This document shows positions 63,860-64,000 of a stretch of 64,000 nt of DNA, one piece after another; the stretch's first letter is position 1, and each line of letters starts with the position of its first letter. The position numbers and the translations under genes were made by a program. Location of the stretch: assembly GCF_900110655.1 (NCBI RefSeq), contig NZ_FOEQ01000006.1:1-64000 (forward strand), written 5' to 3'. Source of the stretch: Pseudomonas soli (GTDB lineage: Bacteria > Pseudomonadota > Gammaproteobacteria > Pseudomonadales > Pseudomonadaceae). The notes under the pieces are model-generated. The model was not told the DNA's origin. It searched no databases and saw only the letters and a list, made by a program, of their open reading frames with translations.

Positions 63860-64000
63860 ATGCACAACAACAACCGCACCCTGGCCACCGTCATGGCCGA
63901 AGCCCAGGCCCACCAGCAGCGCCTGCCCGCAATCGTCACCGCTGGCACCCAGGCTCTACACCGCCTGGTGCCCCTTGCCCTGCGCGACACCGGCCAAAGC
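63860..64000 (+). CDS. Unknown protein, 5' part only
   Basis: An open frame of 47 codons starts with ATG at 63860 behind a strong AAGGAGAG ribosome site and runs off the right edge. The N-terminal residues (MHNNNRTLATVMAEAQ) are polar and probably helical. I do not recognise the family. It is the first gene after the candidate origin and likely belongs to the same element. Confidence 0.65.
   Translation, partial: MHNNNRTLATVMAEAQAHQQRLPAIVTAGTQALHRLVPLALRDTGQS

Noticed and set aside
63539..63990. Two minus-strand open frames (63539-63808, 63688-63990) over the repeat region
   Set aside because: They are made of translated repeats and lie over the candidate origin and the start of the next plus-strand gene; no ribosome site.

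Overview
The window looks like chromosome of a Pseudomonas of the P. putida group. The base composition is GC-rich and the coding is dense. Gene order matches what I know of P. putida and P. aeruginosa around tyrS, anmK, erpA, argC, vfr/crp, trpGDC, trpE-gph-rpe, lptD-surA-pdxA-rsmA-apaGH and rpsU-dnaG-rpoD. REP-type palindromes typical of the group sit in several gaps. This assignment is by recognition, not by database search.

Layout. Positions 1-257 carry an rRNA-type promoter pointing out of the window and the tyrS terminator. Positions 258-12200 hold tyrS, a LytM/M23 peptidase, anmK, erpA, argC, hemJ, a nitronate monooxygenase, an SDR, hinT, coq7, two membrane proteins, an OsmC protein and crp/vfr. 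A 146-bp MITE-like element follows. Positions 12156-20841 hold a lipoate ligase homologue, trpGDC, an autotransporter esterase, trpE, gph and rpe; both trp transcripts carry a WRWRA leader peptide, and the trpE leader is the 3' end of gph. Positions 21037-28690 hold a four-gene ABC importer and a two-component system (AgtSR-like). Positions 28786-40030 hold a DUF3530 protein, a DjlA-like protein, murU, amgK, lptD, surA, pdxA, rsmA, apaG, apaH and glpE. Positions 40313-45197 form the prkA-yeaH-spoVR stress operon. Then come cca, folK/folB, plsY, tsaD, rpsU-dnaG-rpoD, an RmcA-type cyclic-di-GMP protein and tRNA-Ile(CAT).

From the tRNA to the right edge the sequence is an integrated element, a prophage or phage satellite that continues beyond the window. 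In order it has an SH3-domain cargo gene co-transcribed with a P2-type integrase, a membrane WYL-like protein, a small XRE repressor, a phased operator array, a divergent Cox-like regulator, an 897-residue primase-helicase, a 450-bp non-coding region and the start of another gene. The non-coding region has a 31-bp perfect inverted repeat enclosing an AT-rich stretch and twelve GTTCCGG/CCGGAAC sites, many one helical turn apart. It looks like an iteron-type replication origin or a large operator and is the most unusual object here.

Functional links: anmK, amgK and murU belong to the anhydro-MurNAc recycling route that feeds peptidoglycan synthesis and bypasses the fosfomycin target. lptD and surA act together in outer-membrane biogenesis. 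The RmcA-type protein and AgtS both use a periplasmic solute-binding domain plus PAS domains to sense small molecules.
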